This document shows, piece by piece, positions 14,813 to 24,328 of a DNA stretch of 64,000 nt. Position numbers and translations under genes: made by a program. The DNA is from Bryobacterales bacterium (GTDB lineage: Bacteria; Acidobacteriota; Terriglobia; Bryobacterales; Bryobacteraceae): assembly GCA_003162425.1 (NCBI GenBank), contig PMOK01000284.1, forward strand, positions 1 to 64,000, given 5' to 3'. The notes under the pieces are model-generated. The model worked only from the letters and a program-made list of their open reading frames with translations. It did not search any database and was not told the DNA's origin. Within the stretch, counting starts at the first letter, position 1. Each line of letters opens with the position of its first letter.

Positions 14813-15721
14813 ATGGCAAGGATGAACTCTATTTATCGATTGCTGGCCGTCAGCCTGGCGGTTGCGGCAGCGCTGCTCGCAGCTGCTCCGCGCGTGAGCC
14901 AGCGGACTTTTGCGACGCCGCAGGAAGCTATTCAGGCAATCATTGATGCAGCCGACCACAACGACGCCGCGGCTCTGCTCCAATTGTTCGGACCGGACGG
15001 AAAAGACATTCTCGAATCCGGGGACCCGGTTGAAGACAAAGAATCACGGGCGGAGTTTGCGCGTTCGGCGCACGAAAAGCTTCAAATCGAGCAGGACCCC
15101 GCTAACCCCGATTACGTGACGTTTGCCGTGGGCGAGCAAGACTGGCCGTTTCCAGTGCCAGTGGTTCGCAAGGACGGAAAATGGCGGCTCGACCCAATCA
15201 GCGGAAGGCTGGAGATCCTGGCGCGCCGCGTGGGCAGAAACGAACTGAACACGATGGAGATTTGCCGGGGCTACGTCGAGGCTCAGCTGGAATATGCCTC
15301 GGAAGACCGTGGCCGGGATGGCATCCTCAAATATGCGCAGAGCATCGCGAGTACCCCTAGTAAACAAGACGGGTTGTATTCCGAAGGTGCTCCGCAGAAT
15401 CCGGTCGCTAAAGCCTTCGCGGCCGCGGCCGACGCAACGAAGCCCACGCCGTATCACGGTTATTACTTCCGCGTGTTGAAATCGCAAGGACCGGCGGCCA
15501 CCGGTGGTGCGTTTGATTACGTGGTGAACGGCAAGATGATCGGTGGATTTGCGCTGGTAGCGTGGCCCGCGGAGTATGGCGTATCCGGAGTTCAAACCTT
15601 CATCATCGATCACGAGGGCCTCCTTTACGGAAAAGATCTCGGGATCAACACTGCCGCGCTGGCGCGCCAGATGGCTCGATTCAATCCAGACAGATCGTGG
15701 CGGCGAGTCGAGTTGGAGTAA
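14813..15721 (+). CDS. DUF2950 secreted protein
   Basis: The 302-residue protein has a signal peptide (1-28, end near APRVS) and a DUF2950 domain across the rest: FATPQEAIQAIIDAADHND near the start, WPFPVPVVRKDGKWRLD in the middle and GFALVAWPAEYGVSGVQTF near the end. It is exported; the function is unknown. Start may be 14813 or 14822 (MNSIYR). With DUF3300 it forms an operon that may be controlled by operator copy 5. Confidence 0.92.
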   Translation: MARMNSIYRLLAVSLAVAAALLAAAPRVSQRTFATPQEAIQAIIDAADHNDAAALLQLFGPDGKDILESGDPVEDKESRAEFARSAHEKLQIEQDPANPDYVTFAVGEQDWPFPVPVVRKDGKWRLDPISGRLEILARRVGRNELNTMEICRGYVEAQLEYASEDRGRDGILKYAQSIASTPSKQDGLYSEGAPQNPVAKAFAAAADATKPTPYHGYYFRVLKSQGPAATGGAFDYVVNGKMIGGFALVAWPAEYGVSGVQTFIIDHEGLLYGKDLGINTAALARQMARFNPDRSWRRVELE

Positions 15722-15749
15722 GAGATTTACAAATCTAAGGAGATAGAAA

Positions 15750-16289
15750 ATGTCTGAACAAAACGCAGTGGTAGCCGTTTATGCTAGTCATCTCGAAGCA
15801 GAAGCCGCGGTCAAGGAGCTGCAGCGTGGCGGAATCGACATGCACAGCTTGTCCATTGTCGGCAAAGATTCCCACACCGATGAACACGTGGTGGGTTACT
15901 ACAATACGGGCGACCGGATGAAGTACTGGGGCAAGACCGGCGCTTTTTGGGGCGGCTTCTGGGGATTGCTGTTCGGCTCAGCCTTCTTCGCCATTCCGGG
16001 TCTCGGCCCAGTGCTGGTGGCGGGTCCTCTCGTTGCGTGGATCGTAGGTGGGTTGGAAGGCGCGGCGGTGGTTGGAGGTTTAAGCGCCATCGGCGCGGGG
16101 CTCTACGGCATGGGTATTCCGAAGAATAGTGTGGTTGAGTACGAACTGGCGCTCAAGACGGACAAATTTCTGCTGATGGTGCATGACAAGGCCTCGGAAG
16201 TCGAAAAAGCGAAGAACATTATCGCAACCACGCGGCCGATCAATATGACACTGCACTCGCCCGAAGCGGTGGGAACAGCCGCGAGATAG
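15750..16289 (+). CDS. General-stress (YflT/DUF1269-like) membrane protein
   Basis: The 179-residue protein starts with a ferredoxin-like half (2-45: VVAVYASHLEAEAAVKELQ, then MHSLSIVGKDS), followed by a long Gly-rich hydrophobic hairpin (65-130) and a second small alpha-beta half (ELALKTDKFLLMVHDK). This is the architecture of general-stress/DUF1269-type proteins. AAGGAG precedes the ATG. A decayed relative is seen at 26627-27002. It is followed by the PRC-barrel gene. Confidence 0.8.
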   Translation: MSEQNAVVAVYASHLEAEAAVKELQRGGIDMHSLSIVGKDSHTDEHVVGYYNTGDRMKYWGKTGAFWGGFWGLLFGSAFFAIPGLGPVLVAGPLVAWIVGGLEGAAVVGGLSAIGAGLYGMGIPKNSVVEYELALKTDKFLLMVHDKASEVEKAKNIIATTRPINMTLHSPEAVGTAAR

Positions 16290-16316
16290 CGTCCGCGAAA
16301 GTGGAGGGTAAAGACA

Positions 16317-17111
16317 ATGCTAACGAATGCTGCGTTCTTGAAAGGTCTCGCAATCCACGCTACGGATGGTGAGCTTGGAACTGTTGATCAGTTCTATTTC
16401 GACGATGAGACGTGGGCCATCCGCTACCTCGCGGTAGAAACCGGTTGGCTTGGCGGACGGCAAGTGTTGATCTCGCCAATGTCCGTGCTCCATACGGACT
16501 GGCCAGCTAAGCGGCTGGATGTTTCGCTCACGAAAAAGCAGGTTGAGAATAGCCCCAACATCAACACGCATCTGCCGGTCTCCCGCCAGCATGAAGCCGA
16601 ATACAACCTGTATTACGGATATCCCTATTATTGGGGTGGCCCTTATCTGTGGGGCCCAGTGCTCTACCCGGCGGATCTGGCTATTCCAACAACCGCCTCC
16701 ACAAAAGCAGCAGGCAAGATCGAGACCGAGTCCACGGATTCGCATCTCCGCAGCACGGAAGCCATCACTGGTTATTACGTGGAAGCGACTGATGGTGAAA
16801 TCGGCCATGTGGACGGGTTTGTCATCGACGATGAAGCCTGGGCTATCCGTTACGTCGAGGTTGCAACGCGGAATTGGCTGCCAGGCAAGAAGGTATTGAT
16901 TTCACCAGCGTGGATTGAACGTGTGAGCTGGGAGGAATCTAAAGTCTACGCCGGCCTCTCGCGGGAAGCCATCAAAAGCTGCCCGGAGTACCTACTGTCC
17001 AGGCCGCTCACTCGAGAGTACGAAGACCAACTCCATGCTCACTACGGTCGTCCGCCCTATTGGGTGCACGAAGCCAAACATCGGTCATCTTTGGCTACGA
17101 GCGGCGTTTAA
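16317..17111 (+). CDS. Tandem PRC-barrel protein
   Basis: The 264-residue protein consists of two PRC-barrel domains, about 1-80 and 140-215, each with the pattern G-D/E-x-G-x-V-D-x-F-x-x-D-D-E-x-W-A-I-R-Y (DDETWAIRYLAV and DDEAWAIRYVEV). A Tyr/Trp/Pro-rich linker (95-120) joins them. PRC barrels bind other proteins or RNA; membrane-stress variants are common in this phylum. It lies 27 nt after the stress-protein gene and overlaps the long frame of the following transporter, whose true start lies beyond it. Confidence 0.9.
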   Translation: MLTNAAFLKGLAIHATDGELGTVDQFYFDDETWAIRYLAVETGWLGGRQVLISPMSVLHTDWPAKRLDVSLTKKQVENSPNINTHLPVSRQHEAEYNLYYGYPYYWGGPYLWGPVLYPADLAIPTTASTKAAGKIETESTDSHLRSTEAITGYYVEATDGEIGHVDGFVIDDEAWAIRYVEVATRNWLPGKKVLISPAWIERVSWEESKVYAGLSREAIKSCPEYLLSRPLTREYEDQLHAHYGRPPYWVHEAKHRSSLATSGV

Positions 17112-17143
17112 GTTTCGGTGCCCATGGGGCCCTCCCTGAACAG

Positions 17144-18436
17144 ATGGTGCACGAACAAGCTCATCCAGGCGAAACGAACGCGGACGCATTGAAAGAAGGA
17201 GGGGCCAAACCGCTTTCCGTCCGAACGCTGCGCGGTCTGGACTGGTTGAATTTTTTCCTCGCCGACGTTCAGACGGGAGTCGGACCATTCCTCGCGATCT
17301 ACCTGGCAGGATATGGGTGGAACGAGCAGCGCGTGGGAATCGCTCTCACCATTGGTGGGATCGCCGGCATCGTGGCCCAGACCCCAGCGGGTGCTCTGGT
17401 TGACCACCTGCGGTCCAAACGCGCATTGATTGCCATTGGGATCGTCGCATTGGTGGCCGGGGCGTTGCTGATTGCGCTCGCGCCAACCTTTTGGTCAGTG
17501 ATGTCGGCGCAGGTCTTGATTGGCGGCACATCAAGCGTTTTCGGTCCAGCCATCTGTGCCATTTCGCTCGGGATCGTGGGACACCGGCTGTTTGATCGCC
17601 GTCAGGGACGCAACCAGGGGTTCAACTCGGCCGGCAACGTCGCCGCCGCCGTGTCCATGGGCCTGCTTGGTTATTTCGTTTCCGACCGTAGCATCTTTTT
17701 CTTCGTGGCGTTCTGCGCGCTTCCGACCCTCCTTGCGCTGCTCGTCATCCGCCCCGATGAGATCGACTACGAACGGGCGCGGGGCGCGAAGGAAGGCGAG
17801 AAAGGCGGCAAGGCGGAAAATGTCCTGGTGCTTTTTCGGGATCATCCTCTAGTCGTCTTCCTGATCTGCGCTGTAATGTTTTATTTTGCAAACGCCGCGA
17901 TGCTGCCGCTCTTGGGCGAGATGCTGGCCAAGGGTCAGGGCCGAAGCTCGATGATGTTCATGTCGGCGTGCGTAGTCACCACACAGCTTGTCATCACTTT
18001 GCTCGCTTCCTGGTCGGGGCGGAAAGCGGGGTCGTGGGGCAGAAAGCCGCTGCTGCTCATCGCATTCGGAGCCCTGCCGGTTCGCGGCGTCCTCTACACG
18101 CTCACCCACAACACGGATGCGTTGGTCGCCATCCAGATCCTGGACGGCGTGGGGGCTGGAATATTTGGCGTTGTCTCGGTCCTTGTGATCGCCGACCTCA
18201 CACAGGGTTCGGGCCGCTTTAATCTTACGCTCGGGGCCATCAGCACTGCGGTCGGCATTGGCGCTTCGCTCAGCCAGGTTATTGCAGGCTCCATCGTGCA
18301 TCACCTCGGTTCCAACGCTGGCTTTCTCTTCCTTGCCGCTGTCGCCTCGGCAGCATTCGGCATCCTCTACTTCTTCATGCCGGAGACCCGCGATAAACAA
18401 TTTCTCAATCCAGCCCAAGGTGCAATAGCCTCATGA
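17144..18436 (+). CDS. MFS transporter
   Basis: The 430-residue protein has 12 predicted helices. Helix 1-2 region reads DWLNFFLADVQTGVGPFLAIY, and the loop 2-3 contains PAGALVDHLRSKRALI, a recognisable MFS motif A. The start at 17144 follows the PRC gene's stop; the frame upstream lies inside that gene. The substrate is unknown. The DUF486 gene begins inside its last codons (ATGA overlap), so translation is coupled. Confidence 0.88.
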   Translation: MVHEQAHPGETNADALKEGGAKPLSVRTLRGLDWLNFFLADVQTGVGPFLAIYLAGYGWNEQRVGIALTIGGIAGIVAQTPAGALVDHLRSKRALIAIGIVALVAGALLIALAPTFWSVMSAQVLIGGTSSVFGPAICAISLGIVGHRLFDRRQGRNQGFNSAGNVAAAVSMGLLGYFVSDRSIFFFVAFCALPTLLALLVIRPDEIDYERARGAKEGEKGGKAENVLVLFRDHPLVVFLICAVMFYFANAAMLPLLGEMLAKGQGRSSMMFMSACVVTTQLVITLLASWSGRKAGSWGRKPLLLIAFGALPVRGVLYTLTHNTDALVAIQILDGVGAGIFGVVSVLVIADLTQGSGRFNLTLGAISTAVGIGASLSQVIAGSIVHHLGSNAGFLFLAAVASAAFGILYFFMPETRDKQFLNPAQGAIAS

Positions 18437-18813
18437 TCACCGTTCTTCTGCTGGTTTTGTCGAATGTCTTCATGACCTTCGCTTGGTATGGACACCTGAA
18501 ATACGGTCACCACTGGCCGCTCTGGAAGGCGATAGTGGTCTCGTGGGCCATCGCGTTGCTGGAATACTGCCTGGCAGTGCCGGCGAATCGTCTCGGGTAT
18601 GGCCAGTTTTCGGGATTCCAGCTCAAGATCATTCAAGAGGTTGTCACACTCATCGTCTTCATCGTCTTCGCGACCACGTTCCTGAAGGAAAAAGTCGCCT
18701 GGAATTATCTGGTGGCGTTCGCTTTTCTCGGCGTGGCCGCATTCTTCGCCTTTGCGTTCAAGGCACCCGGGCCCGCCGCGGGAACAATCGTGCAGGGAGG
18801 AAGCTGGCCATGA
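18433..18813 (+). CDS. DUF486/DMT-family small membrane protein
   Basis: The 126-residue protein has four hydrophobic helices and DUF486 motifs: SNVFMTFAWYGHLK at the start, LEYCLAVPANRLGY and LKIIQEVVTLIVF. The family is often found as a small multi-helix protein of unknown transport role. Its ATG overlaps the stop of the MFS gene. Confidence 0.9.
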   Translation: MITVLLLVLSNVFMTFAWYGHLKYGHHWPLWKAIVVSWAIALLEYCLAVPANRLGYGQFSGFQLKIIQEVVTLIVFIVFATTFLKEKVAWNYLVAFAFLGVAAFFAFAFKAPGPAAGTIVQGGSWP

Positions 18814-18959
18814 AGTATCCGGCTTGATGAAGGAGATGCAATCGTGTTCGCGCAATCAGCCGACGATGGTCACCGAATTGCGCGTAACGGGCAGTGGGCG
18901 GCCCCGAGGAGTAACGAGGCCGCGCCGAGATCCTTGGAGATGGAGAAGGCGAGCAAACA

Positions 18960-19169
18960 ATGAATGAGAACAACTACGGTCACCCCGGGAACGAAGGGCC
19001 GGATCCCGGCAGCGTTCATCACCCTGCCCCTCACGATCAGCGTCCTTACTGGAAGCGCGCGCATCATGATTGGAAAGTCTGGGTTGGCCTGGTCTTTATG
19101 TTTGCCGCGATAACGATCTATGTCCTGAGCGATAATTTAGCGTTCCTGCCTCACGGCCCCTGGCGGTAA
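18960..19169 (+). CDS. Small single-helix membrane protein
   Basis: The 69-residue protein has a hydrophilic His/Pro/Asn-rich N-terminal part and one transmembrane helix (43-60, VGLVFMFAAITIYVLSD) near the C-terminus. A GGAGA-type signal lies about 20 nt upstream, which is far. No family is recognised. It is separated from the mannose gene by 35 nt and may share its transcript. Confidence 0.6.
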   Translation: MNENNYGHPGNEGPDPGSVHHPAPHDQRPYWKRAHHDWKVWVGLVFMFAAITIYVLSDNLAFLPHGPWR

Positions 19170-19204
19170 CCAGTGTCGGGCACGGTCGCAAATAGCGCAG
19201 CCTC

Positions 19205-20212
19205 ATGAGTCAAATACCTCTTTATCCCCTGCGATTCGAACCGATCTATCAATATCGGATCTGGGGCGGCAGGCGTTTGGCGAATCTGCTCAGCGCACCG
19301 CTGCCGGGCAATGGACCCATCGGTGAAGCCTGGATACTCAGCGACCGCGACGATCATCCAAGCCAGGTTGCCGATGGACCCCTCAAAGGGCGGACGATCG
19401 CTCAAGTGCTGGAGCAGTTTCCAAAACAGGCGATGGGAAAGCTGGCCGGGCGCTTCCGCCGATTCCCACTGCTGCTGAAATTCCTCGACGCACGCGAAAT
19501 GCTCTCGGTCCAGGTGCATCCTGGCTATGTGCATAAGGATGACGCGCACGCGGACTTGCTGCCTGCGGGCGAGACTGGCAAGACCGAGGCATGGGTGGTG
19601 CTGGAAGCGGGAATGAAAAGCCGGATCTATGCGGGTCTGAAGCCAGGAACCACGGAAGCCGATCTGCGGCGCGCGCTCGCCAACGGGGCCGTGGCGGACC
19701 GCCTGGCATGCTTCCATCCCAAGCCCGCCGATGCCGTCTTCCTGCCTGCTGGGACGGTACACTCTCTAGGAGGCGGCGTGCTGGTGTTCGAGGTTCAGCA
19801 GAACAGCGACGTGACGTTTCGACTGTACGACTGGGACCATATTGACGCCAAGACTGGCCAGCCGCGTCCGCTCCAAGTGGATCAGGCGCTGGCGTGCATC
19901 AATTTTGCGGACAGTACGGCAGGTCTGGTGGCGCCGGTGGTGGAGGCGACGACACCGGTTGAGCGCGAGAGGCTGTTTGATTGTGAACATTTCCGGTTGT
20001 GGCGCCTGCGCGGACAATCGCCGTTCACCATCGGCGCCCCGGATGCGCCGCGCGTTTTGGTGTGCATCGACGGCACGGGGCAGATCGAGCACGGCGGTAT
20101 GGCTTACGAAGCCGGAAAAGGCGACGTGTTTCTGTTGCCGGCGGTTCTCGGAGCATGCGCTTTTCAGCCGCTAGGCGCAGTGACCGCGTTGGAAATCGAG
20201 ATACCGGAATGA
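19205..20212 (+). CDS. manA: Class I mannose-6-phosphate isomerase
   Basis: The 335-residue cytosolic enzyme interconverts fructose 6-phosphate and mannose 6-phosphate. Metal ligands typical of the type I family are visible: QVHP (about 102-105), the Glu of KTEAW (about 126), and the His of GTVHSLGGG (about 184). The length suits the short bacterial form. The next gene, a phosphomannomutase-like HAD protein, starts inside the stop codon (ATGA), so the two enzymes of mannose 1-phosphate formation are coupled. Confidence 0.92.
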   Translation: MSQIPLYPLRFEPIYQYRIWGGRRLANLLSAPLPGNGPIGEAWILSDRDDHPSQVADGPLKGRTIAQVLEQFPKQAMGKLAGRFRRFPLLLKFLDAREMLSVQVHPGYVHKDDAHADLLPAGETGKTEAWVVLEAGMKSRIYAGLKPGTTEADLRRALANGAVADRLACFHPKPADAVFLPAGTVHSLGGGVLVFEVQQNSDVTFRLYDWDHIDAKTGQPRPLQVDQALACINFADSTAGLVAPVVEATTPVERERLFDCEHFRLWRLRGQSPFTIGAPDAPRVLVCIDGTGQIEHGGMAYEAGKGDVFLLPAVLGACAFQPLGAVTALEIEIPE

Positions 20213-20979
20213 AAAAGTTGATTGTGTTCGATCTGGACGGCACCCTGGCCGAGAGTAAGTCGTCTATCGACGCCGACATGTCGCGACTGCTGCATGATCT
20301 TCTCGGCATTATCAAAGTCGCCGTCATTTCCGGAGGCGATTGGCCGCAGTTTCAAGAACAGTTCGTCTCCCATCTTCCGCAGGACCTGAGCCTGGAGAAC
20401 CTGTCGATTCTTCCGACATCCGGGACGAAGTTCTTTGTTTACACAGGCGCTTGGAACAATCTCTATTCAGAAGACTTCACACCGGAGGAAAAAGAAAAGA
20501 TCGTTGGCTCTCTAAAGAAGGCAGTCACGGAGGCCGGCTTCCAGGTCGACAAAGTTTGGGGAGAGGTGATTGAAGACCGGGGAAGCCAGATCACATTTTC
20601 CGCATTAGGCCAGCAGGCTCCCTTAGAAGAAAAAGAGAAATGGGACTCCGATTTCACGAAGCGAAAGAAGATCAAAGCCATCCTCGACACTTTGATCCCC
20701 GAGTTTTCTGTCCACATGGGTGGCGCGACATCCATCGATGTCACCAAGCCCGGCATAGACAAAGCCTACGGAATCAGAAAATTGAGAGACGTACTTGGCA
20801 TTTCATTGCAGGAAATGATTTACGTCGGCGATGCACTTTTCGTGGGCGGGAACGACTATCCGGCTGAACAGGCCGGGGTTGTTTCGATCTGCGTTCGGGG
20901 ACCTCACGAGACGAAGCGGGTTATCCAAATGGGCATCGCTTGTCTATCGGATCACGGCCAGGAAGTGGTGACCTTGTGA
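20209..20979 (+). CDS. HAD-IIB phosphomannomutase-like protein (eukaryotic PMM type)
   Basis: The 256-residue protein has HAD motif I at 7-12 (FDLDGTL), a motif II-like ISGGDWPQFQEQF, and a late GDALFVGGNDYP in place of the usual GD-x4-D. The spacing, the SQITFSALGQ segment and the SIDVTKPGIDKAYG stretch match eukaryotic-type alpha-phosphomannomutases and their sugar-phosphatase relatives. Mannose 6-phosphate from ManA is the likely substrate. A general HAD-IIB phosphatase is the alternative. The start was chosen as the ATG overlapping the manA stop; the longer frame is a shadow. Confidence 0.82.
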   Translation: MKKLIVFDLDGTLAESKSSIDADMSRLLHDLLGIIKVAVISGGDWPQFQEQFVSHLPQDLSLENLSILPTSGTKFFVYTGAWNNLYSEDFTPEEKEKIVGSLKKAVTEAGFQVDKVWGEVIEDRGSQITFSALGQQAPLEEKEKWDSDFTKRKKIKAILDTLIPEFSVHMGGATSIDVTKPGIDKAYGIRKLRDVLGISLQEMIYVGDALFVGGNDYPAEQAGVVSICVRGPHETKRVIQMGIACLSDHGQEVVTL

Positions 20980-21001
20980 CGGTCAACCGTTCGCTTACGC
21001 T

Positions 21002-21032
21002 CGCGGTTCGGAAAGACCGTTACCGAACCGCG
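21002..21032. repeat. Hairpin, dispersed-repeat or terminator
   Basis: Perfect 10-bp arms cgcggttcgg / ccgaaccgcg enclose 11 nt. It follows the stop of the phosphomannomutase gene by 22 nt and could end transcription, but there is no T-run. Its flanks carry a second, looser inverted copy, as in dispersed palindromic repeats. Confidence 0.5.
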
Positions 21033-21099
21033 ACCGTGAGGGAGTCGGTGCTTGGGGGTCTGACGCAGCCGGCATGAGTGGATTTAAGCGTGACACCAA

Positions 21100-21978
21100 A
21101 TGCATGAGATAAAAATCAATTCAAAAGATTTCCGCGTGCGGCCCGGGGACAAGGTCAAGCTCACCGACTGGCCGACGATTGTGAAGCCTTTTTCGAAGTC
21201 GAAGAAGGAGTATCGAAAGCTTCTGGAAGAGCACGTTCAAGCTCTGAGCTCGCTGCAACAGCTTCACTACGCGTCCAACCGCTATGCGTTGCTGCTGATT
21301 TTTCAAGGGATGGACGCCGGCGGCAAGGATGGCGCTATCCGGCACGTGATGTCCGGCGTCAATCCGCAAGGCTGCCAGGTTTTCAGCTTCAAACAGCCGA
21401 GCGCGGACGAGTTGGAACATGATTTTCTTTGGCGCACCACGCGCTGTCTTCCCGAACGCGGGCAGATCGGCATATTCAACCGCTCTTATTACGAGGAAGT
21501 GCTGGTGGTTCGGGTGCATCCGAAGATTCTCCGCGCCCAGGGACTTTCCGAAGAATTGCGCGACGAGAAAACTTTCTGGGAGAAGCGGTACCGCTCTATC
21601 GTGGATCTGGAAAGCCACCTCTATCGCAACGAAACTCGGACCGTTAAATTCTTCCTCCACTTATCGAAGAACGAACAAAAAAAGCGATTCCTGGAGCGCA
21701 TCGACGACCCGCACAAGAACTGGAAATTCAGCCTCGCCGACATTCACGAGAGGAAATACTGGGGGCAGTACATGCAGGCGTATGAGGAGTGCCTGAAGGC
21801 CACTAGCACCCATCACGCACCATGGTATGTCGTTCCCGCCGATGATAAGGAGAATGCCCGTTTGATCGTTTCTCAGATTGTCCTGGATACGCTCAGTGAC
21901 CTGAAGATGGCATATCCCAAGACCACCCCGAAACGGCGCCAGGAATTGAAATCTATCCGTAAGCTGCTAACGAAGTAA
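21100..21978 (+). CDS. Polyphosphate kinase 2
   Basis: The 292-residue protein is a PPK2-family kinase: Walker [10 protein letters not shown] at 70-78, Walker B-like [14 protein letters not shown] near 125, and the Arg-rich lid. It uses polyphosphate to phosphorylate nucleoside mono- or diphosphates. The class (I, II or III) cannot be fixed by eye. It leads an operon with a proton-pumping ATPase (10 nt downstream) and oleate hydratase, so it may feed ATP regeneration to the pump. Confidence 0.92.
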   Translation: MHEIKINSKDFRVRPGDKVKLTDWPTIVKPFSKSKKEYRKLLEEHVQALSSLQQLHYASNRYALLLIFQGMDAGGKDGAIRHVMSGVNPQGCQVFSFKQPSADELEHDFLWRTTRCLPERGQIGIFNRSYYEEVLVVRVHPKILRAQGLSEELRDEKTFWEKRYRSIVDLESHLYRNETRTVKFFLHLSKNEQKKRFLERIDDPHKNWKFSLADIHERKYWGQYMQAYEECLKATSTHHAPWYVVPADDKENARLIVSQIVLDTLSDLKMAYPKTTPKRRQELKSIRKLLTK

Positions 21979-21988
21979 GGTGTGAACT

Positions 21989-24325
21989 ATGGCCTCAGCT
22001 CCCGTCAAAAATGCCCCGCTCCCCGCCGGGCTCGCGAGCGATGAGGTTAGGCGCCGGACGGAGAAGTTCGGCCCAAACGCACTGCCCGACACGTCTCTGC
22101 ATCCGCTGCGTAGGGCGCTGACCAAGTTCTGGGCGCCGGTTCCATGGATGCTCGAGGCCGCGATTGTGCTTGAGATTGCCCTGGGCAAATACGTCGAGGC
22201 GGCGATCATCGCGGTACTCCTGGCCTTCAACGCTGCTCTTGGATTCTTTCAGGAAGGGCGCGCCCAGGCCACTCTTGCCGCGTTGAAGTCGCGGCTCGCG
22301 TTGAACGCATCGGTCCGCCGTGATAACGCTTGGGCCACCGTGCCCGCTGCCGGCTTGGTACCTGGCGACATCGTGAAGCTATCGCTCGGCGCCGTGGTCG
22401 CCGCCGACGTGCGTCTGATCGACGGATCGGTACTGCTTGATCAATCCATGCTCACCGGCGAATCCGTTCCCATCGAAGCGGGCGCGGGGTTCGAAACTTA
22501 TGCGGGAGCGCTGGTGCGTCGCGGCGAAGCGGTGGCGGAAGTCACGGCCACCGGAGCCCGCACAAAGTTTGGACGCACCGCGGAACTGGTTCGCACCGCG
22601 CACGTCGAAAGCACCCAGCAGAAGGCCGTTCTGCGTGTGGTGCGCAATCTCGCCATGGTCAACGGCGTCATCATCGTGTTGCTGGTGGCGTATGCCTACG
22701 CTCTTAAGCTGCCGGGTAGCGAGATCATTCCCCTGGTGCTCACCGCGGTTCTGGCGTCCATCCCGGTGGCGCTGCCGGCTACCTTTACGCTTGCAGCCGC
22801 ACTCGGCGCTAGAGCCCTGGCCAAACTGGGCGTCCTTCCAACACGACTCTCCGCGGTGGATGAAGCGGCCAGCATTGACGTGCTGTGCGCGGACAAGACC
22901 GGCACGCTGACGCAAAACGAATTGATGGTTACCGCCGTCCACGCCATGTCCGGGTTCGACGAATCGCATGTCTTGGGAATCGCCGCCCTTGCGAGTTCGG
23001 ACGGCGGGCAAGATCCGGTGGACGCCGCCATCCGGGCCGCAGCCGCGAAAAAGGTAGCCTCCGATCTGCCGAAACTGATCACATTCGTTCCGTTCGATCC
23101 TGGAACCAAGATGTCGGAGGCGACTGCCAGTGATCCGGGCGGCGCCACAGTGCGTGCCGTGAAGGGGGCTTTTGCCGCGGTTTCCGGACTGACGCAAGCA
23201 GCGCCCGACGCATCGAAGACGGCGAACGACCTTGAGGCGCAGGGCTTCCGCGTTCTGGCCGTCGCGGTTGGTCCACCAACGGCGCTGAAACTCGCCGGCA
23301 TCATTGCACTCAGCGATCCGCCGCGGCCGGATTCCGCCGCGTTGATTGCGGAACTGCACACATTGGGAGTGCGCGCGGTCATGGTGACCGGCGATGCTCC
23401 GGCGACGGCAGCTATTGTCGCTCATGCCGTTGGCCTGGACGGAAAAATCTGTCCACCCGGGCCGATTCCCGCCGATGTGCATGCCGAGGATTTTGCCGTG
23501 TTCGCGGGCATTCTCCCGGAGGGAAAATACAACCTCGTTAAGGCGTTCCAGAAGACTGGCTACACTGTTGGCATGTGCGGCGACGGAGCCAACGACGCAC
23601 CGGCGCTTCGCCAAGCCCAAATGGGAATCGCAGTGTCCACCGCGACCGATGTTGCCAAGTCCGCGGCCGGCATCGTGTTGACGAAGCCGGGACTCGGCGG
23701 CATCGTCGCTTCAGTAAAGGAAGGCCGCGTGACTTTCCAGCGCATCCTTACTTATGCGCTGAACTCGGTGACCAAGAAAACTGTCCAAGTGCTGTTCCTG
23801 GCGGTGGGCCTGGTCATGACTGGGCACGCGATCCTGACTCCAATGTTGATAGTGATTATCATGCTCACCGGCGATCTTCTCGGTATGTCGTTGACGACCG
23901 ACAACGTGCGGCCCTCCCCAACTCCCAACGCCTGGCGAATCGGTGCATTGACGATCGCGGGCGTCTTCATGGGAATCTCCGAGTTGGTTTTTTGTACGGC
24001 CGTCCTGGCCATCGCGAAATTCCGCCTAGGGCTTGGAATCGAAGCGCTGAGCACTGTCGCCTTTGTGGTCATCGTGTTTGGCAATCAAGCAACCACCTAT
24101 ACGAATCGTGAACGCCAACGTATATGGGCCTCTCGTCCAAGCCCGTTGCTCATCGCTTCGTCTGTAGTCGATTTGACGATCGCCTCAACGCTTGCGATTT
24201 TCGGAATCGCCATGGCTCCTCTGCCCATATTCGTTGTGGGAGGAATACTCGTGGCAGCCGCAGTCTTTGCATTCATCGTGGATTTTGTGAAAGTCCCGGT
24301 GTTCCATCGCCTCCGGATCGCATAA
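21989..24325 (+). CDS. Plasma-membrane H+-ATPase (P3A type)
   Basis: The 778-residue P-type ATPase has the LTGES actuator motif (about 154), the phosphorylation motif DKTGTLTQ with D302, and GDGANDAP (about 531) in the P-domain. About ten helices follow the usual P3A layout, and the short N- and C-termini resemble the bacterial and archaeal proton pumps. It should export protons at the cost of ATP and hold cytoplasmic pH. A Mg2+-type or other P-type pump is less likely. Spacing to both neighbours is 10 and 3 nt. Confidence 0.88.
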   Translation: MASAPVKNAPLPAGLASDEVRRRTEKFGPNALPDTSLHPLRRALTKFWAPVPWMLEAAIVLEIALGKYVEAAIIAVLLAFNAALGFFQEGRAQATLAALKSRLALNASVRRDNAWATVPAAGLVPGDIVKLSLGAVVAADVRLIDGSVLLDQSMLTGESVPIEAGAGFETYAGALVRRGEAVAEVTATGARTKFGRTAELVRTAHVESTQQKAVLRVVRNLAMVNGVIIVLLVAYAYALKLPGSEIIPLVLTAVLASIPVALPATFTLAAALGARALAKLGVLPTRLSAVDEAASIDVLCADKTGTLTQNELMVTAVHAMSGFDESHVLGIAALASSDGGQDPVDAAIRAAAAKKVASDLPKLITFVPFDPGTKMSEATASDPGGATVRAVKGAFAAVSGLTQAAPDASKTANDLEAQGFRVLAVAVGPPTALKLAGIIALSDPPRPDSAALIAELHTLGVRAVMVTGDAPATAAIVAHAVGLDGKICPPGPIPADVHAEDFAVFAGILPEGKYNLVKAFQKTGYTVGMCGDGANDAPALRQAQMGIAVSTATDVAKSAAGIVLTKPGLGGIVASVKEGRVTFQRILTYALNSVTKKTVQVLFLAVGLVMTGHAILTPMLIVIIMLTGDLLGMSLTTDNVRPSPTPNAWRIGALTIAGVFMGISELVFCTAVLAIAKFRLGLGIEALSTVAFVVIVFGNQATTYTNRERQRIWASRPSPLLIASSVVDLTIASTLAIFGIAMAPLPIFVVGGILVAAAVFAFIVDFVKVPVFHRLRIA

Positions 24326-24328
24326 GTT

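Noticed and set aside
22379-23620. 413-residue minus-strand frame inside the H+-ATPase gene
   Set aside because: The ATPase on the other strand has all its motifs; this frame is rich in Arg, His and Gly without domains.
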